A stretch of 64,000 bases of DNA from Rhodopseudomonas pseudopalustris (GCF_900110435.1 NZ_FODT01000003.1:1-64000); one strand, 5' to 3'; shown: positions 8,537 to 19,655, numbered from the stretch's first letter. The notes: generated by a model from the letters alone, not told the origin. Translations and numbers: made by a program.

Positions 8537-8944
8537 ATGAAGCGCTCAGCGATCGTCTACTTCGCCACGCTCGTCGTGCTGTTGCCGCTGGACTTTCTGT
8601 TTCTCGGCAGCGTCGGCAAGAAGATGTTCGACCAGCACATCGGCGAGCTGATGCTGAGCACGCCGCGCATGGCGCCGGCGATCGCGTTCTATGTGCTCTA
8701 CATTGCGGGCATCGTCATCTTCGTCAACGGCGCAGCGCCGGGGGACTGGCAGCACAATGCGCTCTACGGCGCGCTGTTCGGTCTGTCCTGCTACGCGACC
8801 TTCGAGCTCACCAACATGGCCATCCTGCGGCAGTGGGATTGGGCGCTGGTGGGCACCGACATCGCGTGGGGCGCCGCGATGACCGCGGCAGCCGCCGCGC
8901 TCGGCGGCCTGCTGGCGCAATGGACGCTGGCCAAGATCGGCTGA
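8537..8944 (+). CDS. DUF2177 family membrane protein
   Basis: Integral inner-membrane protein of 135 aa with four hydrophobic segments: about residues 5-25, 46-66, 74-95 and 107-130. The order and length match DUF2177, and the loop NMAILRQWDW is typical. Function unknown. The ATG follows CCGGAGATCGAT (GGAG). It stands alone. Confidence 0.85.
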   Translation: MKRSAIVYFATLVVLLPLDFLFLGSVGKKMFDQHIGELMLSTPRMAPAIAFYVLYIAGIVIFVNGAAPGDWQHNALYGALFGLSCYATFELTNMAILRQWDWALVGTDIAWGAAMTAAAAALGGLLAQWTLAKIG

Positions 8945-9321
8945 CGCAGGCGCGCAGCCCTATCGGCGCCTTCGGTTCTGATCGAAGCTGCCGATTTCTA
9001 AGAAACGGCTCCCCCGGTGGCAGGCTCCAGAGCATGCAGGGCAAAGCCGATTGCTTTGGCGCGCCGCTGCGGGTTGTTCACGACACGCTTGCGATAGTTG
9101 TCCTCGCGAACGCGCCGATCCGGCGGGCAAGCTGCTGCGCTCCTCCGGCTGGCCGCCTTAACCGTTGGACGGACTGAGACAGCGCTCGGCGCCTTCTATC
9201 GGTGCCTGTCGGCGCGCATCGGCAAGGCTCTCCTGGCGGTCTGCTCGGCCAGCGCTTTCACTTCGGCGGCGACCCCAGCCTGAGAATTTGTCGCAGCATT
9301 CGGCGCGGATCGACGACGACG
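8945..9321. other. Gene-free stretch of 377 bp
   Basis: No convincing coding frame. A short fragment at 8972-8990 (CGGTTCTGATCGAAGC) resembles one arm of the palindromic repeat at 3612-3655, so it may be a degenerate copy. Otherwise I see nothing. Confidence 0.4.
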
Positions 9322-10488
9322 CTAGTTCCGCTTCAGCCGAGAGATGTCGGTCACCTGCACGTTGACGGTCCGCGCGCGACCGTCGCGGATCACCTGCAAT
9401 TTGACGTCGCTACCGATGCCGATGCCTTCGAGCGCCGCGGCGAGATCCGACATGCTGTGGATCTCCTGGCCGTTGGCGCCGATGATGACGTCCTCGACCA
9501 TCCCGGTCTCGCTGGCGCCGGTCAGTCCCGCGCGCGCCGCCGGAGAGTCCGGCAGCGTCCGCACCACGACGACGCCATCGATCCCGAGCCGCGCCGCCTC
9601 GTTCTCGTCGGCCGCGATGATGCCGATTCCAGGAACCGGCACGGTGCCGGTGCGGATCAGCGAGGTCGCGATGCGGTTGACGGCATCCACGGGGATGGCG
9701 AAGCCGATGCCGGCCGACGCGCCCGAGCCCGAGATGATCGCGGTGTTCAACCCGATCAGCCGGCCGGCGCTGTCGAGCAATGGACCGCCTGAATTGCCCG
9801 GGTTGATCGCCGCGTCGGTCTGGATCACGCCGCTGATTTCATGCGCCGCCGCGGTCGGCAGCCGACGCTGCAACGCGCTGACGATTCCGGTGGTGAGCGT
9901 CTGCTCCAGGCCATAAGGACTGCCGATCGCAAAAGCTGCCTGCCCGACCTGCAGATCCGACGAGCTCCCGATAGCGATCGGACGCAGCGCCGCACGCGGT
10001 CGCTCGAGCTGCAGCACCGCGAGGTCGTAGTTCGGCGCGGTGCCGATCACGCGGGCGGTGACGAACTCGCCGGTCGACAGCCGCGCGCCGAGCGCGCTCG
10101 CGCCCTGGATGACGTGGTTGTTGGTGATGACGTGACCGGCGGCGTCCCAGATTACGCCGGAGCCGGACTGCACCCCGCCCTGCTGTGCCTCCAACAAGGA
10201 CGGCGTTCGTCGGCTCGACTGGGCATAGACGTGCACCACGGAAGGCGACACCCGCTTGAACAGCTCGATGGTCGAGGTCTCGGCCGGCGCGAGATCGCCG
10301 CGCGCGGTGACGGTGCGCGGGCCGGAGACCGAGAACCACAATGCGGCGAGATAAGGCTGCGCGACCCAGGCGGTCGCCAGCAGCAGCAGCCAGATCACGG
10401 CGACCCGGAGCAGGCGGTCGGTGCGCTGCGCCCGGCGGATGATTTGCGGATCAGGCGTGGGGCCGGTCGGCGGGACGGAGAGCGGCAT
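9322..10488 (-). CDS. HtrA/DegP-type serine protease with PDZ domain
   Basis: Membrane-anchored periplasmic trypsin-like protease of 388 aa, likely acting on misfolded envelope proteins. One N-terminal transmembrane anchor lies at about residues 27-45 (VAVIWLLLLATAWVA). The triad is complete: His125 in TNNHVI, Asp155 in YDLAVL and Ser233 in GNSGGPL. A single PDZ domain follows (from about 290, with GIDGVVVVRTLPDSPAARAGL). One PDZ plus a membrane anchor is closer to DegS than to DegP. I chose ATG at 10488, with GAGGA twelve bases upstream; ATG at 10527 is possible. Confidence 0.92.
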   Translation of the reverse strand: MPLSVPPTGPTPDPQIIRRAQRTDRLLRVAVIWLLLLATAWVAQPYLAALWFSVSGPRTVTARGDLAPAETSTIELFKRVSPSVVHVYAQSSRRTPSLLEAQQGGVQSGSGVIWDAAGHVITNNHVIQGASALGARLSTGEFVTARVIGTAPNYDLAVLQLERPRAALRPIAIGSSSDLQVGQAAFAIGSPYGLEQTLTTGIVSALQRRLPTAAAHEISGVIQTDAAINPGNSGGPLLDSAGRLIGLNTAIISGSGASAGIGFAIPVDAVNRIATSLIRTGTVPVPGIGIIAADENEAARLGIDGVVVVRTLPDSPAARAGLTGASETGMVEDVIIGANGQEIHSMSDLAAALEGIGIGSDVKLQVIRDGRARTVNVQVTDISRLKRN

Positions 10489-10662
10489 CTTTTCGGCGGG
10501 TCCTCGACATCCACCATTACCACGCAACAGGCGCGGGTTCCATCGGCGGACGCGCCATCAATGCGCCGAGGTCCGCGCGGGTTCCATCCCCGCCCGGGCT
10601 TTGATCGACGACCCGACGATGAATGTGGCGCCCCAGCCCCCGTGAGGGGGCCGGGGGCTAAC

Positions 10663-12738
<2,076 letters not shown>

Positions 12739-13039
12739 GGATAGAGCACCTTATTGGCGATGACGCCTGAATGGGAAATCCCGGGACCCGACGGGTCGAC
12801 GCGGCACGCCTTGACGATACGAAGCCGCAAGCGGCCGACGATGCTGGGAGGTCGGCCAGCTTTAAGCCAATCCGAGGCCAAGCGCCAACCTTTCCTGCGG
12901 AGTCCGGCCTCAATCGGCTCGGGCGGCGCCGTCCCGCCGCACAGCGCGGGGTGAATTCGCAGTCATGAAGGCGCCCGCGTCCGGTCCGCCGCTGGCGCGC
13001 CGGAGCGCGCGCTTCTATATCGGGAACCAGGATCGGCGG
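12739..13039. other. Intergenic, 301 bp, divergent promoters
   Basis: This stretch lies between the divergent helicase and M50 protease genes and should carry both promoters. I cannot place individual elements with confidence. Confidence 0.4.
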
Positions 13040-13738
13040 ATGGCGCCGGCGCCGGCAGGTCGATCGATGACGGATCAATTCTCCAACATGATGCTGGTGA
13101 TTTCGGTGTGGGCGCTGCCGCTCGTCATCGCAATCACCTTCCACGAGGCGGCGCACGCTTATGTGGCGCGGATGTGCGGCGACGACACCGCCTGGATGCT
13201 CGGCCGCGTCACCCTCAATCCGATCAAGCATATCGACCCGTTCGGGACGATCCTGCTGCCGCTGCTGCTGCTCGCGCTGCAGTCGCCGTTCCTGTTCGGC
13301 TACGCCAAGCCGGTGCCGGTGAATTTTCGCGGGCTGCGGCATCCGCGGCGCGACATGATTCTGGTGGCGGCGGCCGGCCCGGCGATCAACCTCGTGCTTG
13401 CGCTGATCGCGGCAATCGCCATTCGGCTGATCGACCTGCCCGGCGAGGCAGGCGAATGGCTGATGCGCAATTTCGCCAACGCGCTGCTGATCAACGTCGT
13501 GCTGGCGATCTTCAACCTGATTCCGATCCCGCCGCTCGACGGCGGCCGGATCGCCGTCGGCGCGCTGCCGCGGGTGCTGGCGCGGCCGCTGGCGCGGCTC
13601 GAGCCCTACGGGATGCTGGTCCTGATCGGGCTGGTGTTTCTGCTGCCGCTCGCCGGGTTCGGCGGCGCCACGCAATGGATCGCGCAATCGAGCCGTTTCG
13701 TCGTCGAGGCGATCCTGCGCCTGACCGGCAATGCCTGA
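13040..13738 (+). CDS. Site-2 protease family (M50) membrane metalloprotease
   Basis: Polytopic inner-membrane zinc protease of 232 aa. The zinc-binding HEAAH motif is at about residues 35-39 in the first hydrophobic segment, and the second signature NLIPIPPLDGGRI lies at about 160, giving the third ligand Asp. Five or six hydrophobic segments fit the SpoIVFB/YwhC-like branch without a PDZ domain. The start is uncertain: ATG 13040 has AGGA seven bases upstream, ATG 13067 (MTDQFSN) has a weaker site. The substrate is unknown. Confidence 0.9.
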   Translation: MAPAPAGRSMTDQFSNMMLVISVWALPLVIAITFHEAAHAYVARMCGDDTAWMLGRVTLNPIKHIDPFGTILLPLLLLALQSPFLFGYAKPVPVNFRGLRHPRRDMILVAAAGPAINLVLALIAAIAIRLIDLPGEAGEWLMRNFANALLINVVLAIFNLIPIPPLDGGRIAVGALPRVLARPLARLEPYGMLVLIGLVFLLPLAGFGGATQWIAQSSRFVVEAILRLTGNA

Positions 13739-14569
13739 GCCGCATCACGCGCGGTTTGCACCGCCGCGCTGCGCAGCCTGAAAGGACTCGCAGTGCTGCC
13801 GTTGCGAGGTTGTTTCATGCTTCGGGCTCGAACGCGCTTCAGGACTACCTCGATACCCGCAATAACTGTGTCATTCATCACAACCCGGCACTTTGCGAGT
13901 GCGTGGCAGCGGCATGACTAGAATCGCTCGCCTGCCCTCCCGACTTTGAATGAGCGCGCCGGTTCGCGTGGCCGAACGCGTCGAGACGACGCCAGCACGT
14001 TTCAGGTCTGACGGGACCAGTCGCACGGACGTGCCGCGCGCAATCGTCGGCTACCCCGGTCGGAGCGGTGAATCAGCATCCCGCATTCAGCGCCGGGAGA
14101 CACAGCAAGCGGACCACGCAACACACGTCACCCCTGAGCGATCGTAAGATCGCGGCAAGTCGACGGCGCGGCTCACCACAGTCAAGTCTTTCCCCACCTG
14201 TCGTTCGTCAAGGCAACCATCCGGTCGTTCATCGCTCTGCGGCGTGATTTGGTAATCGGCGCAAGCGGCGCACCGGCTGCACGTCGCAGCCGGACGGCAA
14301 GCGTCGAGATTCGCTGTCAATAATCACAGCACAATATTCTCAGCGATCCAGCGCCGCTTATCATCGCGTTTCGCCGCCTTACGCGTTCGAGGGATATCGA
14401 TCTTATTTTTCTGCATGCGTTGACTTCACTCCGGCGTCTGGCAGAGTTTCCGCGTTCGATCCGGTCTCGGGTCGGATCGCGGGATTTGACGGAGCAGCTT
14501 GCGCCGCGGGTTTAATCGCTAAAGCGCCACGACATGGTTCGTGGGCTCCTTGTTGATGGAGATCGACTC
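13739..14569. other. Gene-free stretch of about 830 bp
   Basis: No frame here shows convincing coding character on either strand; short frames such as 13950-14147 have no recognisable protein pattern. A small hairpin (CCACGA / TCGTGG) lies at 14528-14546. It begins a longer low-coding region that continues to 15839. Confidence 0.5.
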
Positions 14570-14734
14570 ATGAAGACCATCGTCCCGGACGCTGCAGTCC
14601 CGACAATTTTCGGCTCGACAATTGTCGGCTCGACTATTCGCGCGTCGAATGCGCTCGCTTCGACCGGACTGCTCCCGTTCAGACTGCCGTCCTCCCTGCT
14701 GTGTTGTTGTTGCTGTCGACCTGCCCTCGACTGA
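14570..14734 (+). CDS. Possible small protein with internal repeat
   Basis: Frame of 54 aa with ATG at 14570 and GGAG eight bases upstream. The product has a repeated stretch (STIVGSTIRAS) and a run of five cysteines near the C-terminus. The repeat reflects a 15-bp DNA tandem repeat at 14601-14645. No family is recognised. Only the ribosome site supports it, so it may not be a real gene. Confidence 0.25.
   Translation: MKTIVPDAAVPTIFGSTIVGSTIRASNALASTGLLPFRLPSSLLCCCCCRPALD
14601..14645. repeat. 15-bp tandem repeat, three copies
   Basis: Units at 14601-14615, 14616-14630 and 14631-14645. The first two differ at one base (CGACAATTTTCGGCT against CGACAATTGTCGGCT); the third is degenerate. Confidence 0.75.
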
Positions 14735-14814
14735 CGTCGAAGCGGCGCCACTACTCATCGCATCATCGATCACAGCAAGTTTCAGGAGGCACTGGCTCGG
14801 CCAGTGGCAGTCTC

Positions 14815-15006
14815 ATGTCCGACGCATACGTCATCGAAGTCCACTCGCGCACCGCCGGCATCGTCGTCCGTGACGGACGCAATTATTGCTTCTTCGCCTC
14901 GCATCACGACTTCAACAGTCTCGAGCGGCGCTCGTTCGGATCGCTGGTCGCCGCGCAGAAGGCGGCGACGCGCTGCGCACAGGACCTCCGCCCGCGGCTT
15001 CAATAG
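14815..15006 (+). CDS. Small conserved hypothetical protein
   Basis: Protein of 63 aa starting at ATG 14815. The pattern (YVIEVHSRTAGIVVRDG, then YCFFASHHDFNSLE, RRSFGSLVAAQKAA) resembles a family of small proteins I recall from Bradyrhizobium and Rhodopseudomonas, in which a beta hairpin is followed by a short helix. Function unknown. No strong ribosome site is visible upstream, so the start is less sure than the frame. It sits alone in a gene-poor stretch. Confidence 0.6.
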   Translation: MSDAYVIEVHSRTAGIVVRDGRNYCFFASHHDFNSLERRSFGSLVAAQKAATRCAQDLRPRLQ

Positions 15007-15153
15007 CAGGACGCAAGCGGCGCGCCTTTCGTCACCCACCGGCGGATCGCAATGACTGCGACCGGGCCTCCGCGGAGGCTCGGTCCGGCGATCGCGCGGC
15101 TGCACGGTAGAGCGATAGCGCCCCGACACGACGAATCTCGAGGTTGATATCAC

Positions 15154-15317
15154 ATGACACGGAAGTTCGTTTTCGCCGCCACGGCCCTCGCACCCTGCAG
15201 CTGTTCGTAAAAGCCGGTCTGACCAAGCTGAAGCCGGGCATCGGAATCAAGGCGACTCCCGCCGACATCGCCGAGAATCCGAAGAACCTCAAGATCGTCG
15301 AGCTCGATCAACTATGA
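15154..15317 (+). pseudogene. Remnant of a MetQ/NlpA-type lipoprotein gene
   Basis: A signal-peptide-like start (ATG 15154, MTRKFVFAATALA) runs out of frame within 20 codons. In the next frame the sequence reads LQLFVKAGLTKLKPG and then ATPADIAENPKNLKIVELD before a TGA at 15315. This middle part matches the conserved central region of methionine-binding NlpA/MetQ lipoproteins. A complete family member has about 260-280 residues, so most of the gene is missing: an internal deletion with frameshift, and loss of the C-terminal half. Confidence 0.65.
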
Positions 15318-15402
15318 CCTGACCGCATCTTCAACGTCGGCGATCGATGTCACGAAGGCTTCGAGCAGCGCGAGACCGCCGCGAAGCCGCCAAAGCCGGT
15401 CG

Positions 15403-15666
15403 TCAGACCGAGCCGGCACGTCGGCGTTGCACATTCGATCCGCGGTCTGCCCAATCGCTGTCGGCGATCAGCCGCGCGATCTCATCATCGCCCTCACTGT
15501 AGTGCACGGTCGCAGGATCCGCCTGCGGTGAGTCGCGTGCGCCCGGCGGCGGATTGTCGGTGATCACGATGCCCGCTGGCGACCAGCCCAGCGTTTCAAT
15601 CAGGAAGCGCGCGATGCCGGCGGCCGTCGAAGCAAGTCCACCGCTACGGCGCAGGCTGGATTGCAA
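15403..15666 (-). pseudogene. Fragment possibly from a nitrogenase component-1-like protein
   Basis: An 87-codon frame whose middle reads GIARFLIETLGWSPAGIVIT, then DNPP, and later HYSEGDDEIARLIADSDW. This order (a helix ending in LGW/P, a hydrophobic strand, then TDNPP and an acidic helix) resembles the C-terminal Rossmann-like part of nitrogenase component-1 family proteins such as alternative nitrogenase beta subunits. It is far too short to be functional and has no partner gene nearby. The match is by eye only and may be wrong. Confidence 0.3.
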
Positions 15667-15839
15667 ATTACCGGGGCGTTGCTATCGCCTATTCTTGCTT
15701 CTACGCTGCCGATCGCGAGCGTGCGAAGAACGCACCGTTTCCGGTGACCTATGCAAGACCATGCATCTTCAGGACCCTGCGCGATTTCGCTAAGCTGCCG
15801 TCGCGGCCTGCCGGCGTTTCCGATCCATCGTGAGCCCTG

Positions 15840-16433
15840 ATGATCTTGCAATCAACGTTGACCCGAACCAAGGCCTGGCTGCTCGACTATGCCGACAACC
15901 ACCACCCGCTGGCGGCGACCGGAAATCTGGTCGCGCTCGTGCTCGCCGGCAATGCGCCATTCTACCCGATCTATGTCGCATTGGTTGCCGGCACGAACGG
16001 AATGCCGTGGCTGCTGCTGACGATGCTATCGTTTCCGTTTTTCTTTTCGGTGCCGGCGCTGGCCCGCCGCAATCCGCTACTCGGCCGGATCGCGCTGTCG
16101 TTGACGGCCACGGGCAACACCGTGTTCTGCACCTGGCTGCTCGGCGAGCGATCGGGGACCGAACTGTTTCTGCTGCCCTGCGCAACGCTGGCCAGCCTGC
16201 TGTTCCGCCGCAGCGAGCGGCTGCTGATGCTGGCTTTGGCCGGATTGCCGGTCGCGGCCTATCTGCTGCTGCACGGCCGCTACGGCGCGCCGCCGCATGA
16301 GTATCAGGCTGACGGCTACGCCGCGCTGTTCTCGATGAACGCGGTCAGCGCCGGCATGATCTCGATCTTCATCGGGATTGTGTTTTCGGGGCTGTTCGCG
16401 GACCCCGCCGATCGCAGAACCAGCCCGCCGTGA
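15840..16433 (+). CDS. Hypothetical membrane protein, 5-6 TM
   Basis: Protein of 197 aa with hydrophobic segments at about residues 25-50, 55-75, 82-102, 107-122, 128-145 and 165-188. The N-terminus is amphipathic and contains DNHHP. It looks like a stand-alone version of the multi-helix sensor regions found at the N-terminus of some cyclases and kinases, but I do not recognise a named family. No ribosome site stands out before ATG 15840. The next feature is tRNA-Tyr on the other strand. Confidence 0.75.
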   Translation: MILQSTLTRTKAWLLDYADNHHPLAATGNLVALVLAGNAPFYPIYVALVAGTNGMPWLLLTMLSFPFFFSVPALARRNPLLGRIALSLTATGNTVFCTWLLGERSGTELFLLPCATLASLLFRRSERLLMLALAGLPVAAYLLLHGRYGAPPHEYQADGYAALFSMNAVSAGMISIFIGIVFSGLFADPADRRTSPP

Positions 16434-16629
16434 ATCGCAACATCACGGCCGCAGATCGGGTCTGACGCACGGATGCCGATTGCCGGGGCCTCGCTCAACC
16501 GCCGGCGCCGACAATGGCCCCTTCCCACGAGGCGACCCACCAGCGACCCGCGGCAAATCACGCCGAACCGGGCACCAACCAGTCACCCGGCGGATCGCGC
16601 GAAATTAGAATTTGCGTGCAGATTCAAAT

Positions 16630-16715
16630 TGGTGGGGGAGGCAGGACTCGAACCTGCGAAGCCATGAGGCGGCTGATTTACAGTCAGCTCCCTTTGCCAC
16701 TCGGGACACTCCCCC
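16630..16715 (-). tRNA. tRNA-Tyr(GTA)
   Basis: The minus strand folds as a class II tRNA with a long variable arm. Acceptor stem GGGGGAG / CTCCCCC, anticodon loop CTGTAAA (GTA), T-loop GGTTCGAGTCC. The CCA end is encoded. Length is 86 nt. Confidence 0.95.
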
Positions 16716-16914
16716 GCCCGTGCTGCCGGCCGAACGCCTTTGACAGGCAAAACCGGAACCGGACAGCCGCAGCGAGCCCGCGGGCGGGCCTGCAACGCGG
16801 CGCGGTTATGGGCGATGCAGGGCCCCCAAGTCAACCAATGACATGACAATTTCTCTGGCCATTAAGCAGCATGGCGAAATTGCCATATGCGCGGCCGCGT
16901 GGGACAAGCGCGCG

Positions 16915-17736
16915 ATGAGCGCGAAAGAACGAAATCCGCGGTTTCAGCGCCGCGACGACCGGGATCGGGGCCGCCCGCAGGGATTCGGCGGCCGCCACGG
17001 CGCGCGCGAGCGCGATCCCGACGGGCCGGCGATTCTCTACGGCTGGCACACCGTCACCGCCGCCCTGGCCAACCCCGAGCGGCGAATCCGCAAGCTGTGG
17101 CTGACCGAGAACGCCGCGCGAAAGCTCGCCGACGAGAACATCGACACCAAGGTGGCGCCGGAGATCGTGCGGCCCGGCGAGATCGACCAGCGGCTGGGTC
17201 CCGATGCGGTGCATCAGGGCATGCTGGCGGAAGCCGATCCGCTCGATTCGCCGCGGATCGACACCCTGCCCCAGGACGGCATCGTGCTGGTGCTCGACCA
17301 GATCACCGATCCGCACAATGTCGGCGCGATCCTGCGTTCGGCCGCGGCCTTCGCGGTCAAGGCCATCGTCACCACCGCGCGCCACAGCCCGGAGGCGACC
17401 GGCGTGCTGGCGAAATCGGCGTCCGGCGCGCTCGAGCTCGTGCCGCTGGTGCTGGTCACGAACCTCTCCCGCGCGCTCGCCGAACTCAACGACCGCGGCT
17501 TCCTCACCGTCGGGCTCGACAGCGAGGGCAGCGCCGATCTCGCCGCGGTGGAGCTGCGCGAGCCGTTGGCGCTGGTGCTCGGGGCCGAGGGCAAGGGTCT
17601 GCGGCAACTGACGCGTGAGACCTGCAACGTGGTGGCGCGGCTCGATATGCCGGGCGCGATCAAGAGTCTCAACGTCTCGAACGCCGCCGCACTCGCGCTG
17701 TATATCGGCGCCAGTCGTCTCGGGCTGATGCGCTGA
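16915..17736 (+). CDS. rlmB: 23S rRNA (guanosine-2'-O-)-methyltransferase RlmB (TrmH/SpoU family)
   Basis: SPOUT-class methyltransferase of 273 aa that transfers a methyl from S-adenosylmethionine to a ribose 2'-OH of 23S rRNA. A substrate-binding domain (ILYGWHTVTAALANPERRI) is followed by the three SpoU motifs: DPHNVGAILRSAAAF, LVLGAEGKGLRQL and SLNVSNAAALALY. The N-terminal 35 residues are charged and glycine-rich, probably disordered. I chose ATG 16915 (MSAKERN); an upstream ATG at 16843 gives an unlikely leader. Assignment to RlmB instead of another TrmH paralogue rests on the first domain. Confidence 0.88.
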   Translation: MSAKERNPRFQRRDDRDRGRPQGFGGRHGARERDPDGPAILYGWHTVTAALANPERRIRKLWLTENAARKLADENIDTKVAPEIVRPGEIDQRLGPDAVHQGMLAEADPLDSPRIDTLPQDGIVLVLDQITDPHNVGAILRSAAAFAVKAIVTTARHSPEATGVLAKSASGALELVPLVLVTNLSRALAELNDRGFLTVGLDSEGSADLAAVELREPLALVLGAEGKGLRQLTRETCNVVARLDMPGAIKSLNVSNAAALALYIGASRLGLMR

Positions 17737-17780
17737 GCCGTCAAGGCTGAGCCTTTGCAAGCCGAGCCTTTGGAAATCGA

Positions 17781-17813
17781 ACGCCCGCCCGCATCGCTGC
17801 GGACGGGCGTCTT
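17781..17813 (+). terminator. Intrinsic terminator after rlmB
   Basis: Hairpin with arms starting ACGCCCG at 17781 and ending CGGGCGT at 17810, followed by CTT. It lies 45 bases after the rlmB stop and may also serve the convergent gene at 17932. Confidence 0.7.
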
Positions 17814-17931
17814 ACTTGATCACGTATCCGACCGAGGCAGGCGCCGCTTCGCGTAACGGAAAGCGCCTCACCACAACAATCCGGGACACCGGGTTCCGAC
17901 GGTCGGAACCCAGCGCAAGGATCGATGGCGA

Positions 17932-18474
17932 TCAGTAATAGCGGCGCAGCGGCGCGTGATGGCGATGATAGCGCGGCGCGTGGGCATAGCGTGGCGCGCC
18001 GTAGTGACCGTGATACATCGCACCGTGCTGAATGCCGTATCGGTGATGATGTCGGACATGCCGGCGACCGTAGCTGTAGACCACCGGCCCGCTGACGGCC
18101 GGCGCGCCGACATATTGATGCGTCATCGCGTCGGCATAGACGCCGCCGGTGTAGGCCGAGCCGGAACGCCAGACCGAAACCGTGCGATCGTCATAATACG
18201 GTGCAGGCGCGAAATTGCCGGGGCCACTATAGGTCGGGCCGTGGTTGACGTAGTAATAGCGGGTCGGATCGGGCAGCCGCTCGAACGCTGCGGAGCCGTA
18301 GCCATGACCGTAGCCGTACTGATACGGCAGATAGGCCGCAGAGCCGCAGGCGCTGACCGCGCCGCAGGGCGCGCATGCGCCTGCGAACAATCCGCCGCCA
18401 CAGGCCAGCGCCGGCGCGGCGCTGACAGTCACCACGGCCATCGCCGCCACCAGTCCGGAAATCACTCGACGCAT
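17932..18474 (-). CDS. Exported Tyr/His/Gly-rich hypothetical protein
   Basis: Protein of 180 aa with a strong signal peptide (AAMAVVTVSAAPALA, cut near residue 24). The mature part is rich in Tyr, Gly, His and Pro (YQYGYGHGYG; a C-terminal His/Arg stretch), with four cysteines right after the cleavage site. No catalytic motif is seen. Such proteins are probably envelope or surface proteins of low complexity. The start at 18474 follows AGGAG six bases upstream. It is the second of two exported minus-strand genes here. Confidence 0.8.
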   Translation of the reverse strand: MRRVISGLVAAMAVVTVSAAPALACGGGLFAGACAPCGAVSACGSAAYLPYQYGYGHGYGSAAFERLPDPTRYYYVNHGPTYSGPGNFAPAPYYDDRTVSVWRSGSAYTGGVYADAMTHQYVGAPAVSGPVVYSYGRRHVRHHHRYGIQHGAMYHGHYGAPRYAHAPRYHRHHAPLRRYY

Positions 18475-18545
18475 GTTACTCTCCTGTAGGGTGCTCTTTT
18501 CTTGGTTGTCGTAACGTGACATCCGCCGAGCGCCAGCCACGCGAT

Positions 18546-19019
18546 CTAGCCTCGCGGTCCGCGGTCATTCGGCAGTCGCTCGCCGCCTTCATCGAAAGGT
18601 GGCGCGATGATCACCGGCGGCGGACTCATCGGGAGCGGTGGGAGCGGCGGCGGCCGCGATTCCACTTCCCAGGACTGGCGGAAACTCTCGGCCGGCTTCG
18701 GCAGCGGCCGGTTCGCCGGCGGCTCGATCTCGAGCCGGCCGTAGCCCGGCAATTGCTTCGAGCCCGGATAATAGTGCCCGACCTCCGGCAAACGGACCGG
18801 GCGGCTGCCGTAAAAGGTCGGCTGCCGGTGCACACCGCGCTCCAGCCCCCAGTCGCCCTCGACCACCGAATAGGAAATGTCGCGGCCGTTGACGATGATC
18901 GGCACGCCGGGCCGGCCCGGAATGACGATCGCAAAGCCGCCGCTGTCGGCGAAAGCCGGCGCCGCGGTCACGGTCAGAAGCATCATCGCCTGCGCGGCGC
19001 GCAGCGTCGGGAGTTTCAT
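18546..19019 (-). CDS. Exported proline-rich hypothetical protein
   Basis: Protein of 157 aa with a signal peptide (LRAAQAMMLLTVTAAPAFA). The mature part holds a beta-like segment (FAIVIPGRPGVPIIVNGRD) and a proline-rich C-terminal tail. No family is recognised. The start is ATG 19019 (MKLPT); ATG 19025 two codons earlier is equally possible. It lies directly upstream of the Tyr/His-rich exported gene, gap 71 bp, which has its own strong ribosome site. Confidence 0.75.
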   Translation of the reverse strand: MKLPTLRAAQAMMLLTVTAAPAFADSGGFAIVIPGRPGVPIIVNGRDISYSVVEGDWGLERGVHRQPTFYGSRPVRLPEVGHYYPGSKQLPGYGRLEIEPPANRPLPKPAESFRQSWEVESRPPPLPPLPMSPPPVIIAPPFDEGGERLPNDRGPRG

Positions 19020-19197
19020 GGACATGGCCCAAAGATAATTGAAAAGCTTGCCGGACGGGTTAAGGCGCGGCGGCGAACCGCCGGTAAGCCTAACGCGCGT
19101 CGCGGACTCCGGGTCCAATCGCGGATTGTGCCCAGCGAATCGTTAACGGCCGGGGCGATGCGGAGTCTGTAGGGGTGCGCAGAACGTCTGGAGAGAA

Positions 19198-19272
19198 TGG
19201 TGCCGGCGGAGAGGATCGAACTCCCGACCTTCGGTTTACAAAACCGCTGCACTACCGCTGTGCTACGCCGGC
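19198..19272 (-). tRNA. tRNA-Thr(TGT)
   Basis: The minus strand gives acceptor stem GCCGGCG / CGCCGGC, anticodon loop TTTGTAA (TGT) and T-loop AGTTCGATCCT. The CCA end is encoded. Length is 75 nt. Confidence 0.95.
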
Positions 19273-19444
19273 ATCGCCACGGATGGCGCCGAGACAGCTA
19301 GCAGCGTGGGCGGTCGGCGACAAGGCCGCGACGGCAAGTTTCGCTATGGTCGCTGCGACAACAGCTGACGCGACATCATCGAGCGCCAAGGAGTTTGTTT
19401 CGACGCTCTCAGGAACGGATCGCTCCCGAATGCCTATTAGGGGT

Positions 19445-19570
19445 ATGAATGACGACAAAATCGACAGTGCGACGCGAAAGGGCAACGAGCCCGCCCCCTT
19501 GTTGCTGATCGCCATCGCGGTCGTCCCGCTGCTGGGCATCGTGGCTTGGTTGTTAGGCGTGTTCGGCTGA
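19445..19570 (+). CDS. Single-helix microprotein (41 aa)
   Basis: Frame from ATG 19445 (MNDDKID) with a charged N-terminus of about 18 residues and one transmembrane helix (LLLIAIAVVPLLGIVAWLLG) at the C-terminus. The longer frame back to 19175 runs through the tRNA gene and is not credible. There is no family match. Codon use fits the genome. It is one of three microproteins in 620 bp. Confidence 0.5.
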   Translation: MNDDKIDSATRKGNEPAPLLLIAIAVVPLLGIVAWLLGVFG

Positions 19571-19655
19571 TACAACCGATACAGCCGCGGCCCACGCCAC
19601 CGACCGGCGCGGACGCCGATCCGCCCTTGCCCGCGGCAAACGCCGGGATCGGACG

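Noticed and set aside
13950-14147. Plus-strand frame of 65 codons
   Set aside because: No ribosome site or protein-like pattern.
19175-19444. N-terminal extension of the small protein at 19445 (GEDRTPDLRFTKPL)
   Set aside because: Read-through of tRNA-Thr; same artefact.
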